Source: an uncultured Spirochaetia bacterium (lineage in GTDB: Bacteria > Spirochaetota > Brachyspiria > Brachyspirales > Brachyspiraceae). Taken from it: a stretch of DNA of 33,310 nt. Shown one piece after another: positions 32,308 to 33,310 of this stretch. A program made the position numbers and the translations under genes. The stretch spans positions 1 through 33,310 of the forward strand of contig CAMQVF010000013.1 in the NCBI GenBank assembly GCA_947038115.1, read 5' to 3'. A model generated the notes under the pieces. It searched no databases. It was not told where the DNA came from and was given only the letters and a program-made list of their open reading frames with translations. Each line of letters starts with the position of its first letter. Positions within the stretch are counted from its first letter, which is position 1.

Positions 32308-33003
32308 CTAGTAAATATTATTTTCGATGAGTGCAACAGTTTCGATCATTAACTCGCCATAAACTTGATTATCTTCATTGTTTTGAATCCAGTTTTTAAG
32401 TGCACTTAAGGCTTCTGATCTTTTGTTTTGTAAAATATAAATATCAGCTAGAAGTAAAGTAGCCTCTGGACTTAAAAAGCCCTTGTTATAATATTGCTTT
32501 AAATTTTCTAATGTGGTAACAGCGTCATCATATTTTTTTTGTTGAACGAAAGTGCTTGCTAGATTAAACATTGCATTTTCAGCCAAGTAAAATTTGCGAT
32601 TATCTGTAACATTTTTGTAATACTTTTCAGCTTCAATATAATTTTTGATGTCATAATAAACATTCGCTAATGCATAGCTTGCTCTAAGTTTCAAGTCTTT
32701 AGATTTAGCATCTTTCTCAACTTTTTTTAATCGAGATATTACATCGATAACAATTTGTGTTGTTTGTGGATTTGAAGCATCCATTCTCGCTAGAAGTTCA
32801 TAATTATACAAAGCTTCTTGAAAGTCTTTGTTTGTAGTTTTGTCGGCACTTTCGATGCTTATTTGAAATATGCCTATTGCAGCAACTATTGCAACTATAA
32901 ATGCAAAACTAGCTATTATTATAACTTTATGGCGAAAAATAGCCGTCATTATTAATTCTATTGTCAAACTTATTTTGCTTTGTGTGCTTTTATTAATATC
33001 CAT
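32308..33003 (-). CDS. membrane-anchored tetratricopeptide-repeat protein
   Basis: A 231-residue protein with a short cytoplasmic N terminus, one membrane helix (about residues 28-50, VIIIASFAFIVAIVAAIGIF) and a C-terminal all-helical domain of about four TPR units (NYELLARMD, SYALANVYYDIKNYIEAEKYYKN, AMFNLASTFVQQKKYDDAVTTLENL, ATLLLADIYILQNKRSEALSAL). The orientation and size resemble YfgM-like proteins, which act at the Sec translocon, but family membership is inferred. AAGGT precedes the ATG. It has its own promoter; the helicase gene follows 80 bases after its stop and may be read through from it. Confidence 0.82.
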   Translation of the reverse strand: MDINKSTQSKISLTIELIMTAIFRHKVIIIASFAFIVAIVAAIGIFQISIESADKTTNKDFQEALYNYELLARMDASNPQTTQIVIDVISRLKKVEKDAKSKDLKLRASYALANVYYDIKNYIEAEKYYKNVTDNRKFYLAENAMFNLASTFVQQKKYDDAVTTLENLKQYYNKGFLSPEATLLLADIYILQNKRSEALSALKNWIQNNEDNQVYGELMIETVALIENNIY

Positions 33004-33055
33004 TTTTTTTTACTACCTTTGAAAAGTCATAAGAATAACCAAAATTTGATGTTTG

Positions 33056-33084
33056 ATTATAGTCTTCAATTGAAAAAAAATCAA
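33056..33084 (-). promoter_or_regulatory. sigma70-type promoter of the TPR gene
   Basis: On the minus strand TTGATT (33079-33084) and a perfect TATAAT (33056-33061) are 17 bases apart, 52 bases upstream of the ATG. Confidence 0.65.
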
Positions 33085-33132
33085 GCACTTATAATAAGAT
33101 ATTAAACCGACGTTAATATTTTTTAATTTTTA

Positions 33133-33176
33133 TTGTAAAAATATATTTATTATTGTATAATTAGCAAAAGTTTGCT
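33133..33176 (+). promoter_or_regulatory. promoter and palindrome upstream of the phosphofructokinase gene
   Basis: TTGTAA (33133-33138) and a perfect TATAAT (33156-33161) have a 17-base spacer. Directly behind, AGCAAA-AG-TTTGCT (33163-33176) is an inverted repeat that would cover the transcription start, a good place for a repressor or for a short 5' hairpin. Confidence 0.6.
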
Positions 33177-33205
33177 GTCTTAGTACTTTAAGGGGGACTA
33201 AAATT

Positions 33206-33310
33206 ATGGCTGTAGCAAAAGGTAATGCTGTTATAGGTCAGTCTGGTGGGCCGACAATGGTAATCAATCAAAGTTTGGTGGGTATTGTAGAAGAGCTTAA
33301 AAGACATAGT
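33206..33310 (+). CDS. 6-phosphofructokinase, N-terminal fragment (cut by window end)
   Basis: The first 35 residues of a phosphofructokinase, with an ATG at 33206 behind AAGGGGG at 33190-33196; the rest lies beyond the window. AVIGQSGGPTMVINQSLVG is the N-terminal nucleotide/phosphate-binding segment of the PFK family, and the GQSGGPT form is common in the PPi-dependent and mixed-clade enzymes. Whether it uses ATP or pyrophosphate depends on the GGDG/GGDD position, which is not in view. It catalyses fructose 6-phosphate phosphorylation in glycolysis. Confidence 0.88.
   Translation, partial: MAVAKGNAVIGQSGGPTMVINQSLVGIVEELKRHS

Overview
The window looks like chromosomal DNA of an AT-rich (roughly 30% G+C by eye), diderm, probably anaerobic gut-type bacterium. 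A Brachyspira-like spirochaete is the best guess. This rests on gene content: an XPB-type helicase, a class II (B12-dependent) ribonucleotide reductase, a PPi-PFK-like phosphofructokinase start, SurA-like and outer-membrane-barrel proteins beside Firmicutes-like metabolic genes, and standard stop codons. No rRNA or tRNA gene, CRISPR array, transposase or integrase was seen.

Layout. 1-195 is the end of a membrane protein gene and 279-1160 an unknown Cys-cluster protein. 1275-5432 is a four-gene operon behind a TTGACA promoter: pyridoxal/pyridoxamine kinase, Asp/Glu racemase, NhaC-family antiporter, isoaspartyl dipeptidase. A lone polytopic (probably GT-C) membrane protein follows (5500-7374). 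7395-10186 is an envelope cluster behind a near-consensus promoter: YtxH protein, one-TM coiled-coil protein, SurA-like chaperone without a PPIase domain, outer-membrane barrel. 10191-12316 is a signalling pair: an RsbW-type ATPase and a soluble NUDIX-histidine kinase fusion. 12494-15927 holds nrdJ, a HIT-family gene and tatD.

On the minus strand come a GAF-GAF-PP2C (RsbU-like) phosphatase with its own promoter, then an operon read prmC, M55 D-aminopeptidase, ligA, led by a possible 23-codon ORF. Next are an AbgT-family transporter with promoter and terminator, and a two-gene encapsulated ferritin/encapsulin operon with a terminator. Returning to the plus strand are a large unknown lipoprotein and a three-gene amino-acid ABC importer. 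Finally, on the minus strand, come XPB helicase, thiE and a HAD phosphatase, plus a TPR membrane protein divergent from a phosphofructokinase gene cut by the window edge.

How it fits together. The isoaspartyl peptidase, Asp racemase, D-aminopeptidase, AbgT-like carrier and polar amino-acid importer suggest scavenging of amino acids and peptides, including D- and iso-linked residues. The encapsulin pair is an iron store or iron-detoxification compartment. The RsbW-like kinase and the PP2C phosphatase are the usual halves of a partner-switching pathway, but no STAS antagonist or sigma factor lies in the window. The most unusual gene is the NUDIX-histidine kinase fusion. It joins an apparently intact nucleotide-pyrophosphohydrolase motif to an apparently intact kinase in one cytoplasmic protein.
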